From: JAYWFX01 sp043778575
GTDB lineage: Bacteria > Patescibacteriota > JACMRA01
NCBI GenBank assembly: GCA_043778575.1
Contig: JAYWFX010000052.1
Location: forward strand, 1 to 26,682
DNA length: 26,682 nucleotides
Reading direction: 5' to 3'
The position numbers were made by a program, and so were the translations under genes. Shown piece after piece: positions 6,859-14,128 of the stretch. Positions within the stretch are counted from its first letter, which is position 1. Each line of letters begins with the position of its first letter. The notes below the pieces were generated by a model. That model was not told where the DNA came from and searched no databases. It was given only the letters and a program-made list of their open reading frames with translations.

Positions 6859-7530
6859 TTATGATAAGATTCTACTAAAATATACAAAGCCTGAGAGCCA
6901 ACTCGGATAAACAGCTTCACCCAGACTGTAAAAATTTAGGTTGTGTTGATTAAATGTATTGACCTCGCTACCACTCCACCCTCCCTCTGGGCCAATGAGA
7001 ACCGAATATTTACTAGTACTTTCTGAGTTTTGGGGTTTTGATATGGATTTTGATGATAACTCCAAAACTACTGGTCGGATGTGCTGTGCCTGAGACCAAA
7101 GTTGATTGGTGTTTATGATATCTAGCCTTGTTCCCCAGACTTGCTGACTTTGCTCATTGGATCTCAAGATAATTTTTTGTAATCGCGTGATATTTGGTGT
7201 GAGCTTAATAGAATTTTGAGCCTCAAACAAATAGATTTGCTCCACCCCCAAAACACCCAATACCTCAACCATCTTATCTAAATATATCTTGTCTGTGATA
7301 GCTTGAAATAAAATCCTTGGTGGTTTTGGTGGTAACTTTGTAATTGACTGAATATGAAAACTGATTCTTTGGTTGGTCTTTTGTACTTCCTGAATTTCCA
7401 CAACTGCCTTGCTCCCCTGTAGATCAGTTATAGTATACATTTGTCCCACTTTTGGTCGTAGACTCCACCAATGAGCAGACTCCTCTCCAGATACTTCACG
7501 CTTGCTTAGATCTGAAATATAAAGAAACAT
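6859..7530 (-). CDS. rsmE: 16S rRNA (uracil1498-N3)-methyltransferase RsmE, divergent
   Basis: A SPOUT-class methyltransferase of the RsmE family, which modifies U1498 of 16S rRNA. The ATG at 7530 gives 223 residues starting MFLYISDLSKRE, the usual place for the N-terminal PUA-like domain; a GTG-started frame at 7587 would add 19 residues inside the aldolase gene. The family hallmark SVLIGPEGGWSGSEV is intact near residue 180. The second SAM-knot motif, normally LG-rvLR-ETA, reads SLGEAVYPSWLSGFVYF, losing the conserved Arg-Thr-Glu-Thr. The fold is therefore clear but catalytic competence is uncertain. It is divergent from fbaB with almost no gap, so each gene's promoter must lie in the other's coding sequence. 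Confidence 0.88.
   Translation of the reverse strand: MFLYISDLSKREVSGEESAHWWSLRPKVGQMYTITDLQGSKAVVEIQEVQKTNQRISFHIQSITKLPPKPPRILFQAITDKIYLDKMVEVLGVLGVEQIYLFEAQNSIKLTPNITRLQKIILRSNEQSQQVWGTRLDIINTNQLWSQAQHIRPVVLELSSKSISKPQNSESTSKYSVLIGPEGGWSGSEVNTFNQHNLNFYSLGEAVYPSWLSGFVYFSRILS
7495..7523 (+). promoter_or_regulatory. Candidate fbaB promoter inside rsmE
   Basis: TTCACG (7495-7500), 17-nt spacer, TATAAA (7518-7523). The predicted start point is near 7530, three bases before the ATG at 7533. It lies within the first codons of rsmE on the opposite strand. For rsmE the best minus-strand match is TTGATT (7563-7558) with ATATAC/TATACA at 7540-7534, inside fbaB. Confidence 0.45.
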
Positions 7531-7532
7531 AC

Positions 7533-8603
7533 ATGTATATGATTTTCTCAGAAATACAATCAATTCTTGGTCAAGAGGCTGAATCACTACTCAATCACGT
7601 GGCACTCATCCCACAAGAGTCACTGTATACGCCAAACCCTCGTAGTGTGGACGATGTGTTTGTTGGTAGCGACAGAAATAATATAGTGTTAAATAATCTT
7701 CAGAGGTTGTATTCTACGGGTCGCTTGGCAAACACTGGGTATCTCTCTATTTTTCCTATTGATCAGGGTGTAGAGCACTCTGCAGGAAGTAGCTTTGTCA
7801 AAAATCCACTGTACTTTGATCCAGAAAATATTGTCAGATTGGCAATCCAAGGTGGGTGTAATGGCATCGCATCAACTCTCGGAGTATTAGGTCTAGTATC
7901 TAGAAAATATGCACACAAAATCCCCTTTATTGTGAAAATAAATCATAATCAAACTCTCACATACCCAACTGAATTTAGCCAGACACTTTTTTCACAAGTA
8001 GAGCAAGCTTGGAATATGGGTGCAACTGGTATAGGTGCTACAATATATTTTGGCTCACCAGATAGCAATCGAGAAATAGTAGAGATTTCCCAAGCATTTA
8101 AAAAAGCCCATGAGCTTGGTATGGCTACTATATTATGGTGCTATTTACGAAACGAGAATTTTAAGAAAGATGGTGTAGACTATCACTACAGCACCGACCT
8201 GACATCACAAGCAAACTATCTAGGAATCACCATAGAGGCTGATATTATCAAACAAAAACTACCCAATTGTAATGGTGGATATCAAGCACTTGAAATGATG
8301 AGTCAGTATGGTAAACTCAATCCTGAAATCTATTCCAAACTGTCATCACCGCATCCAATTGATCTAGCAAGATACCAAGTCATAAACAATTTCAATGGTA
8401 AAATACCACTCATTAATTCGGGGGATGCTAGTGGTGATAAAGATGAATTTGATCTAGTAAAATCAGCAGTTATCAACAAACGAGCAGGAGGAAGTGGTCT
8501 GATAGCTGGGCGTAAGGTATTTCAAAAAGAGTTTTCTGAAGGTGTGAGACTACTGCATCTAGTTCAAGATGTTTATCTGTGTGATGGGGTTACTATAGCG
8601 TAG
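7533..8603 (+). CDS. fbaB: Class I fructose-bisphosphate aldolase (FbaB/DhnA type)
   Basis: Cleaves fructose-1,6-bisphosphate to dihydroxyacetone phosphate and glyceraldehyde-3-phosphate through a Schiff base in a TIM barrel. It aligns with E. coli FbaB over its full length as I recall it: STGRLANTGYLSIFPIDQGVEHSAG near 60-84, NPLYFDPENIV, VKINHNQTLTYP, GATGIGATIYFGS, and LRNENFKKDGVDYH. EADIIKQK carries the presumed Schiff-base Lys (residue 240 from this start). INSGDASG and GSGLIAGRKVFQ are the phosphate-binding loops. Two in-frame ATGs exist, 7533 and 7539; 7533 is chosen because it is closest to the predicted transcription start, and the second aligns equally well. With GAPDH at 13045 it supplies the triose-phosphate part of glycolysis or gluconeogenesis. 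Confidence 0.95.
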   Translation: MYMIFSEIQSILGQEAESLLNHVALIPQESLYTPNPRSVDDVFVGSDRNNIVLNNLQRLYSTGRLANTGYLSIFPIDQGVEHSAGSSFVKNPLYFDPENIVRLAIQGGCNGIASTLGVLGLVSRKYAHKIPFIVKINHNQTLTYPTEFSQTLFSQVEQAWNMGATGIGATIYFGSPDSNREIVEISQAFKKAHELGMATILWCYLRNENFKKDGVDYHYSTDLTSQANYLGITIEADIIKQKLPNCNGGYQALEMMSQYGKLNPEIYSKLSSPHPIDLARYQVINNFNGKIPLINSGDASGDKDEFDLVKSAVINKRAGGSGLIAGRKVFQKEFSEGVRLLHLVQDVYLCDGVTIA

Positions 8604-8631
8604 TTCTGTCAGATGATTTTCATAATTGAAA

Positions 8632-9447
8632 CTATTTTTGCTGAGTTTTTTCAGTCACAATGTCATTGAGTGTTTTGAATCCTTCATAGCCTGATGGTAG
8701 ATCAGCTCTTACATCATTACGCTTCACCATGGTGTATGTATACATGTTTGAACTCTCGATATAATCAGAAGAATTTTTTTGAGGAAGCACTAAAAACACT
8801 CTCAGCGTCTTCACAAAACCTTTCTCCATTTCTAAAAAAACATCACTCTTGTCTTTGTCATAATCAGGTAGTTGACCACCGTCATTGAGAAATAACTTTT
8901 TAAACTTATCTGAATCTTTGAGGTCAAACTTGTATGTTTTTTTGTTGAAATAGGAATTAAGTTTGTCAGTTTCAAAATTTGCATCCCTAAAATGCTTTAC
9001 AAAGTTTACTGGATTAAATCTCTCAAAAAAGTTACTGCCGACTGTTTTTTGTGATTCATCAAGCTTGTAATACTCACCTTTGAGCGAAGTTCCTATATAC
9101 TGCTGAGACTCATCATCCTCTATTTTAGAGTAAAAGTTTGATCCTGATTTCCATATATTGGTACTTTTTTCATTTTTCTTTCCTAAGTTTTCATCGAGCT
9201 CTACTGTAGCTTTTCCATCATTTCCATTTACGAATATTCGGCTAACAAATGCAGAACTGTTTGATTTTACACCATCTTTTCTTGGAACCAAAACCTGTTG
9301 AACGGCAAAAGTACCTTCGTATTGAGACAAATTAGCTGTGTTTTCGATAGTTTTTGTCACACCATAAACCTGTGAATACGCTAACCAGCCAAATCCGCCA
9401 ATAATCAGCAAAATACATAATAAGAATACAATAAATTGTTTTTTCAT
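8632..9447 (-). CDS. Membrane-anchored exported protein, unknown
   Basis: The ATG at 9447 gives MKKQF followed by a 20-residue hydrophobic helix (IVFLLCILLIIGGFGWLAY); a TTG-started longer frame is rejected. No lipobox Cys follows, so the helix is likely an uncleaved anchor. The 240-residue exterior domain has alternating beta-like segments (GTFAVQQVLVP, ATVELDENL, QQYIGTSLKGEYYKL, SDVFLEMEKGFVKTLRVFLVLP), loosely like the LolA/LppX-type sheet folds of lipid-handling lipoproteins. That is only an impression. It converges with fbaB and is divergent from the hydrolase gene with a 38-bp gap that holds both promoters. Confidence 0.7.
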   Translation of the reverse strand: MKKQFIVFLLCILLIIGGFGWLAYSQVYGVTKTIENTANLSQYEGTFAVQQVLVPRKDGVKSNSSAFVSRIFVNGNDGKATVELDENLGKKNEKSTNIWKSGSNFYSKIEDDESQQYIGTSLKGEYYKLDESQKTVGSNFFERFNPVNFVKHFRDANFETDKLNSYFNKKTYKFDLKDSDKFKKLFLNDGGQLPDYDKDKSDVFLEMEKGFVKTLRVFLVLPQKNSSDYIESSNMYTYTMVKRNDVRADLPSGYEGFKTLNDIVTEKTQQK

Positions 9448-9450
9448 AGA

Positions 9451-9486
9451 TTGACGAACTACAAATTTTAATTGCAACTCGGTCAA
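9451..9486. promoter_or_regulatory. Mirrored divergent promoters, 9447 and 9486 genes
   Basis: Plus: TTGACG (9451-9456), 17 nt, GCAACT (9474-9479), then 6 nt to the ATG at 9486. Minus: TTGACC (9486-9481), 17 nt, TGTAGT (9463-9458), then 10 nt to the ATG at 9447. The outer arms ATTGACG/CGGTCAAT form an inverted repeat, as at 5358-5389. The minus -10 hexamer is identical to that of ruvB; the plus -10 is weak. Confidence 0.5.
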
Positions 9487-10205
9487 TGGCAGATAGCACT
9501 AGAATAGTATTTATTCATGGTACATTTTGTGGTTGCGAATTTACAGGATTCCAAGATGATTGCAAAAGTGATGGTGGATTTATTTCACTTCGACCCTTTA
9601 TACTCAATAAACAAGCAAAGTTATTTTATTGGGCACGTATCGAAAAAAAGTATAATTTTCTCCAGAGCTGTAATCCGTTTGTTTTGTCAGGCATCTTTCG
9701 TTCTGAGCTAGACTACATTCAGACCAGAGAGGCAGTCTATAATTTACATGTTTTCCTGGAAAATGAGCAGCCAGATATAGTTGTTGCCCATTCCCTAGGC
9801 TGTCATTATTTACTGAATATGATAAATGAATACAGCCTACCTAAGTCTGTTACATCAATCTATACACTACTCTCAGAATTCCCCTACAAGAAACAACTTG
9901 TGGATGTAAACACATTAGAAAATCTAAAAAATAATGAGTTGAGCTGGGATAATTATCATTGTTTTTATGATCCTACACTGATTTCGAGTATGTTTATATC
10001 AGGTCAAATACCAGCAGGTTTGAGAAAATGGAGACAACCCTTTGTAAAAAACCATCTATATTTTGAGATCCCATCTGGTAACCCTCATACACACATCCTA
10101 AGAAATAGAAAGTTCGTAAATAAATTTAAGCAAAGTAGAAACAACTTAAACGTAAGAATGGGGCAAATGGTAAACAATAAAAAAGCTCAACCAAGAATTA
10201 AGTAG
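9486..10205 (+). CDS. Alpha/beta-hydrolase-fold protein
   Basis: A 239-residue protein with alpha/beta-hydrolase landmarks. IVFIHGTF at 7-14 is strand 3 with the oxyanion-loop HG. DIVVAHSLGCHYLL at 97-110 is a nucleophile elbow of the form A-H-S-L-G with Ser103 as nucleophile, and HTH at 201-203 is the likely catalytic His near the C-terminus. The catalytic acid is not obvious (Asp162 is a candidate). There is no signal peptide, so it acts in the cytoplasm. The substrate cannot be inferred; lipase/esterase or RBBP9-like proteins share this elbow. The basic, Asn-rich C-terminal tail (about 205-239) is unusual for the fold. Its 3' end overlaps a small convergent gene by 8 nt. Confidence 0.75.
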   Translation: MADSTRIVFIHGTFCGCEFTGFQDDCKSDGGFISLRPFILNKQAKLFYWARIEKKYNFLQSCNPFVLSGIFRSELDYIQTREAVYNLHVFLENEQPDIVVAHSLGCHYLLNMINEYSLPKSVTSIYTLLSEFPYKKQLVDVNTLENLKNNELSWDNYHCFYDPTLISSMFISGQIPAGLRKWRQPFVKNHLYFEIPSGNPHTHILRNRKFVNKFKQSRNNLNVRMGQMVNNKKAQPRIK

Positions 10206-10425
10206 GGAATATAATATAGGAAAACAATTTCCAGAGAAAACCTAGTGTTGTTTTGACACATGTTTTAACGAAATTCCAAATAGACACAAAAAATCCAAGG
10301 TGGTTATCTTTTATGATTTCTAAGGATGCTTCATCTGTACCCAATTCTTCGATAAAAGTACTTTCAATCTGAGGGTTCTGAATTGAAACAGTTTCTGAGG
10401 GAGTGAACATGAGAGTGTCGCGCAT
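10198..10425 (-). CDS. Small membrane-associated protein
   Basis: A 75-residue frame: an acidic N-terminal half (about 1-40) and a hydrophobic, aromatic C-terminal half (GFFVSIWNFVKTCVKTTLGF...) that reads as one membrane or amphipathic helix. Support for a real gene is modest: ATG start, a TAAAAT element ending 7 nt upstream, and placement in a gap otherwise left empty. It overlaps the convergent hydrolase by 8 nt. I recognise no family. Confidence 0.45.
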   Translation of the reverse strand: MRDTLMFTPSETVSIQNPQIESTFIEELGTDEASLEIIKDNHLGFFVSIWNFVKTCVKTTLGFLWKLFSYIIFPT

Positions 10426-10511
10426 AATATATATTTTAAGCTTTGGATTTGTAACTGATTGTTTGTACTAGAATTAATCAGACACTAGCCTATAAAAAAC
10501 CAAATGTCAAA

Positions 10512-11492
10512 CTAGTGTGATATCGTGCTGTATTTCTCAAAATCAATGGCCCATCTTGAGCATTTTACACTACTTCCAGAACCACAATACAGGACTTCGT
10601 TTTTCTTTAGGCTCTCAATCATATCTGTGCTGCCAGGAGTATAGTTGTATTTGCGTGAGTATGCGTTTGTGTTGTTTATTAGAGTCTGGTTTTCTTTGCC
10701 ATTGTATGTCGTCAAACTGAGGCTTTGTTTGTTTCCAGCTTTGTAATCCACCCAATCATAAACAGGTAAACTGGCTGAGTTATTTGTGTAAAAATCATTT
10801 GATGTATTTAATTGGTACTCAGATGTCGTCGGTACATACACATCGGTACCGAAAGCTGAATTTTGAGTTGAAGTTGAATTTGGAGTTGAATTTCTAAAAT
10901 CTGGATTATAGGTTATCGATGCTGTGGATGTCCGTGGAGAAGTGTATGAAATATTTGGTACATTTACAGTCAGATAAATAACTTCAGGCGAGTACCTTGA
11001 TGCATCATAATAACTAGTATAATAATTCGAGTTAGTTGACTTGCAGTAATCTCCTGAGAGCATTATTTTGTATCCATTTCTATAATCCAAAACCGTAGAT
11101 CCATCACTAAATATATATCGAGCGGCATTTGCACCAGAAACACATTGACTGTTTGAATAATAGATTGTGTACGGTTCGTACTGGACTGAGCAAACCAAGA
11201 TTTTATTTTGTAAATACAGTGAGGAGCACTCGTTGAAATTGTATGTTTTTGTCAGTGTCTGTTGAGCAAAATTGTTTGTCGAGCTATAATTCTGATTTGT
11301 ATTAGTTGTATTTGATGAGGATGTGCACTCAGGTTTCTGATTTCTAAACGACCAGCAGGCTGCGTCAGCTACATTGTTTGACTTTGAAAAGTTTGCATAA
11401 CCAACCAGTCCAATAGCTAAAAAGCTAATCAAAGAGAGACTAAAAATAGCTGTGCGTACGAATGTGTCGCGAGGAAATAAACGTGTAAACAT
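10512..11492 (-). CDS. Secreted or anchored Ser/Thr/Asn/Tyr-rich protein
   Basis: A 326-residue protein with an N-terminal helix (about 13-33, TAIFSLSLISFLAIGLVGY) that is either a signal peptide or an anchor; ADAAC shortly after could be a cleavage region. The mature part is low in charge and very rich in Ser, Thr, Asn and Tyr, with about eight cysteines spread along it, consistent with a disulfide-stabilised surface protein. No catalytic motif is visible. A perfect TATAAT lies 5 nt upstream of the ATG, the best -10 in the window, suggesting strong and leaderless expression. Structures such as pilin-like or adhesin-like surface proteins are possible but unproven. Confidence 0.75.
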   Translation of the reverse strand: MFTRLFPRDTFVRTAIFSLSLISFLAIGLVGYANFSKSNNVADAACWSFRNQKPECTSSSNTTNTNQNYSSTNNFAQQTLTKTYNFNECSSLYLQNKILVCSVQYEPYTIYYSNSQCVSGANAARYIFSDGSTVLDYRNGYKIMLSGDYCKSTNSNYYTSYYDASRYSPEVIYLTVNVPNISYTSPRTSTASITYNPDFRNSTPNSTSTQNSAFGTDVYVPTTSEYQLNTSNDFYTNNSASLPVYDWVDYKAGNKQSLSLTTYNGKENQTLINNTNAYSRKYNYTPGSTDMIESLKKNEVLYCGSGSSVKCSRWAIDFEKYSTISH

Positions 11493-11595
11493 AATAAATT
11501 ATATTGATATATGGTGACGTATATACTCGGGAAATAGTTTTTATATATTGTCAAAACACACAGACCAAAAATGCAGAAGAGCAAAAAAAGAACAT

Positions 11596-11617
11596 AAAAA
11601 AGCTCCTCATTTGAGGA
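11596..11617 (-). terminator. Terminator downstream of tRNA-Thr
   Basis: On the minus strand TCCTC-AAAT-GAGGA is followed by GC and six T, 29 nt after the tRNA CCA end. It separates the tRNA transcript from the secreted-protein gene starting at 11492. Confidence 0.8.
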
Positions 11618-11645
11618 AATTATGTGTAGTGTATAATTGATAGAA

Positions 11646-11721
11646 TGGAGCCCACAACCAGAGTCGAACTGGTGACCTCTTCCTTACCATGGAAGTGCTC
11701 TACCTACTGAGCTATGAGGGC
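11646..11721 (-). tRNA. tRNA-Thr(GGU), CCA encoded
   Basis: A complete cloverleaf read by eye. The acceptor arm is GCCCTCA/TGTGGGC, with a U5-U68 mismatch. The D stem is GCTC/GAGC with loop AGTAGGTA. The anticodon stem is CTTCC/GGAAG with loop ATGGTAA (anticodon GGT), the variable loop AGGTC, and the T arm ACCAG-TTCGACT-CTGGT. The discriminator is U73 and the CCA is encoded in the DNA, giving 76 nt. GGU reads ACC and ACU threonine codons. A TTGACA promoter lies upstream and a terminator downstream, so it is a single-gene transcript. Confidence 0.95.
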
Positions 11722-11735
11722 TTGGTATGGGTTTG

Positions 11736-11765
11736 ACAATAGTGAGGTTTTAGGGAAATTGTCAA
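11736..11765 (-). promoter_or_regulatory. tRNA-Thr promoter
   Basis: Minus strand TTGACA (11765-11760), 18-nt spacer, TATTGT (11741-11736), ending 14 nt before the tRNA 5' end. A plus-strand TTGACA (11733-11738) overlaps this -10, and the arms TTGACAAT/ATTGTCAA form an 8-bp inverted repeat, the same mirror layout as at 5358-5389. The matching plus-strand -10 toward the HAD gene is poor. Confidence 0.55.
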
Positions 11766-11793
11766 GTAACCCAGTTTAAAAATTTGCAAAAAT

Positions 11794-12438
11794 ATGAACA
11801 CACAACCCAAACATATAATTTTTGACTTTGATGGAGTAATCGGCGATAGTTTTGAAGTATATTCTCAGCTCATCCAAGAATCTTTCAACATCAAAACCAT
11901 TGAAGAGGCCCGCCAGCAAAATATCCTTTGGCATTCTACAGTACCTCACCACACACACAAATACACCGAGTCAAAAGAAGCGCTAGATTTGGAAGTAGAA
12001 AAAAGAATTGCTACAGGTCAACAGGCTGCAAATATTGGATTCGGTTTGTTTCATGGATTTTTAGACGAAATTGAAAAGATTGACACACCCTACATGGCGA
12101 TAGTTTCAAGCGGCACTAAAAATGCAATGCTACCAGCACTGAGTAAAACCCACATTAAGTTTTCTCATATTCTTTCATTTGAAGATCACTATTCCAAGAT
12201 TGAAAAAGTCGACATGATATGCAGGGATTGGGGAGTTTCTCCAAAAGATATTTACTTTTTTACTGATACAAAGAGTGATGTGATTGAGCTTGAGAACCAT
12301 TTAGATAAGTCAAAATTATTCGGTTGCGATTGGGGCTGGCACGGTGAAAAGATGCTTCTAGATGTATTGCCAGTAACTCAAATACTCTATGAATTTAACG
12401 ACATTCACACCAAGGTTTTTAACCAAAAAAGAGTTTGA
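11794..12438 (+). CDS. HAD-superfamily hydrolase
   Basis: A 214-residue phosphatase-like HAD protein. Motif 1 IIFDFDGVIGDS at 8-19 gives nucleophile D11 and acid/base D13. The helical cap lies at about 20-95, motif 2 is AIVSSGT, motif 3 is the Lys in the SKIEKV segment, and motif 4 is FFTDTKSDVIE (two acidic Mg ligands). The layout is subfamily I (phosphoglycolate phosphatase/beta-phosphoglucomutase type). The substrate is not identifiable from sequence. It is followed after 48 bp by a membrane protein and then gap, all on the same strand. Confidence 0.85.
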   Translation: MNTQPKHIIFDFDGVIGDSFEVYSQLIQESFNIKTIEEARQQNILWHSTVPHHTHKYTESKEALDLEVEKRIATGQQAANIGFGLFHGFLDEIEKIDTPYMAIVSSGTKNAMLPALSKTHIKFSHILSFEDHYSKIEKVDMICRDWGVSPKDIYFFTDTKSDVIELENHLDKSKLFGCDWGWHGEKMLLDVLPVTQILYEFNDIHTKVFNQKRV

Positions 12439-12486
12439 CATCAACCAAAAAATAGAGCAAAAAATAACTAATATTTGATTTAATAT

Positions 12487-13032
12487 ATGTTTGTGTACGC
12501 TGATAGCAGTAACCTCTACAACACTGAACCAGCTCAACAGACTGTTACTCAGACAACCAGTACAGCTACTCGAGTGAATACTAATAATCTGGGCAATGTG
12601 GATTTCGGTGTACTTGTGGATTTTGGAAATCAGCTCCGACCATTCATCACCAGTTTAAATCATTTTGTCTTGGGTTGGTGTATTTTTTATTCTGTACTGC
12701 TGGTAGCCTCTTTTTATTTTATGGAATACTACACTGAGGGAGAGGTGTATCGCGTCAAACTCGGCACTGAGTATATCATGAGAGCAGCTAAAATATGGTG
12801 GGGATATTTGATTTGCTGGATAATATTGTTTGCTTATCAGTTTTTTCCCGCACTTGGGGTTTTTGTGGTATTGGTTTTTTTCTTTAAGCTGATATTTGCA
12901 GATATACCAAATGTCTTGGACTTGCCTGATGATGATTATGATCACTCCTCTGTCATAACAAACTATAAAAATCTAGTCCGCCCAATTCGCAAGGCACTGA
13001 GATTTCAATTTGCAAAGAAAGCAAAGAAGTAA
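12487..13032 (+). CDS. Multi-pass membrane protein, unknown
   Basis: A 181-residue protein with a Thr/Gln/Asn-rich N-terminal region of about 50 residues. Hydrophobic helices follow at about 58-80 (HFVLGWCIFYSVLLVASFYF) and 103-140 (WWGYLICWIILFAYQFFPAL then VFVVLVFFFKLIF). An acidic DLPDDDYDH segment and a basic C-terminal tail suggest the C-terminus is cytoplasmic. No family is recognised. Its stop is 12 bp before the gap ATG, so the two genes almost certainly share a transcript; a role tied to GAPDH is not implied. Confidence 0.7.
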   Translation: MFVYADSSNLYNTEPAQQTVTQTTSTATRVNTNNLGNVDFGVLVDFGNQLRPFITSLNHFVLGWCIFYSVLLVASFYFMEYYTEGEVYRVKLGTEYIMRAAKIWWGYLICWIILFAYQFFPALGVFVVLVFFFKLIFADIPNVLDLPDDDYDHSSVITNYKNLVRPIRKALRFQFAKKAKK

Positions 13033-13044
13033 TAGAGTGCTGGC

Positions 13045-14058
13045 ATGACACAAAAAAATATCGCCATCAACGGTTTTGGTCGCATCGGTAGACTCGCAGC
13101 ACGCATCATAACAAATCATTATCCTGAGCTCAACATAGTAGCCGTCAATGATCTGACATCACCAGAAAACCTAGCATACCTGCTTCAATACGACACCACC
13201 TATCGAAAATTTAATCACAAAGTGACAGTACAGGATGAATCACTACTTATCACAAAGACAGACGGATCCAAGCAACTAATCAAAGTTTTGTCTGAAAAAG
13301 ATCCTGCAAAACTACCTTGGTCAGATTTGGGTGTAGAAACAGTATTAGAGTGCACTGGATTCTTTTTAACCGAAGAGCTAGCTACATTGCACATCGACGC
13401 AGGTTGTAAGCGAGTAATTATGTCCGCACCAGCAAAAGACAGCACTCCCACTGTAGTTTTAGGTGTAAATGACGGCATAATTCTGCCCACAAATCCAAGC
13501 GTGTTATCAAATGCTTCCTGTACGACTAATTGTATCTCTCCAGCACTAAAAGTCCTCCAAGAGTCGTTTGGCGTAGATCAGGTTTGGAGTTTGACTTCTC
13601 ACGCATACACAGCCACCCAAGTCCTGCAGGATGGCCCTAGCAAAAAAGATTTCCGTGATGGTCGATCTGCTCCAAACAACCAAGTACCTAGCTCAAGCGG
13701 TGCATCTAAAGCAGTCGAAATAGTATTACCAGAACTCAAAGGAAAAGTACATGTAATGAGTTTGAGGGTGCCAGTAATCACAGGTTCACTGGTATATATG
13801 ACCGTACAGTTAAGCAAAAAAGTGAGTGTCGAGGAAATCAACACAGCATTTTTAATTGCATCAAATAATGATCTGAGAGGAGTTTTAGAGTTTTCTATGG
13901 AGGATTTGGTTTCTAGTGACGTGATAGGTGATTCTCACTCCTGCATTGTCGATGGAAAACTCACTGAAGTGTCAGGAAATACAGCAAAGATAGTTCTCTG
14001 GTACGACAACGAATGGGGTTATGCAAACAGACTGGTCGAGCTAGTCACACAGGTATAG
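13045..14058 (+). CDS. gap: Glyceraldehyde-3-phosphate dehydrogenase
   Basis: Oxidises and phosphorylates glyceraldehyde-3-phosphate to 1,3-bisphosphoglycerate. The Rossmann motif INGFGRIGRLAAR lies at 8-20 and VNDLT near 34-38 points to NAD rather than NADP. The catalytic site SNASCTTNC has Cys159, HAYT has the active-site His186, and the C-terminal LWYDNEWGYANR is typical. The phosphate-binding S-loop differs from the common version: residues 190-220 read QDGPSKKDFRDGRSAPNNQV rather than the usual RRARAA pattern. The length of 337 is normal. It ends a same-strand run with the membrane protein 12 bp upstream; the first good terminator is 150 nt downstream (14208-14246). Confidence 0.96.
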   Translation: MTQKNIAINGFGRIGRLAARIITNHYPELNIVAVNDLTSPENLAYLLQYDTTYRKFNHKVTVQDESLLITKTDGSKQLIKVLSEKDPAKLPWSDLGVETVLECTGFFLTEELATLHIDAGCKRVIMSAPAKDSTPTVVLGVNDGIILPTNPSVLSNASCTTNCISPALKVLQESFGVDQVWSLTSHAYTATQVLQDGPSKKDFRDGRSAPNNQVPSSSGASKAVEIVLPELKGKVHVMSLRVPVITGSLVYMTVQLSKKVSVEEINTAFLIASNNDLRGVLEFSMEDLVSSDVIGDSHSCIVDGKLTEVSGNTAKIVLWYDNEWGYANRLVELVTQV

Positions 14059-14093
14059 TTGACATCCAGTCAAAAAAATGCTTTCTAATTTAC

Positions 14094-14122
14094 TTGGGAA
14101 CGCTTTAAAAATGTGTTTTAAT
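14094..14122 (+). promoter_or_regulatory. Extended -10 promoter candidate
   Basis: TTGGGA (14094-14099), 17-nt spacer, then TG-T-TTTAAT with the extended -10 TG at 14114-14115 and hexamer at 14117-14122. A second weaker option is TTGACA (14059-14064) with TCTAAT (14084-14089), 19-nt spacer. Transcripts from here would reach the terminator at 14208-14246 without meeting an open frame. Confidence 0.35.
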
Positions 14123-14128
14123 TATGCG

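Noticed and set aside
11794..12438. TGA recoded as glycine, as in Gracilibacteria
   Set aside because: Several genes end in TGA at the expected family length and no frame needs TGA to be read through.
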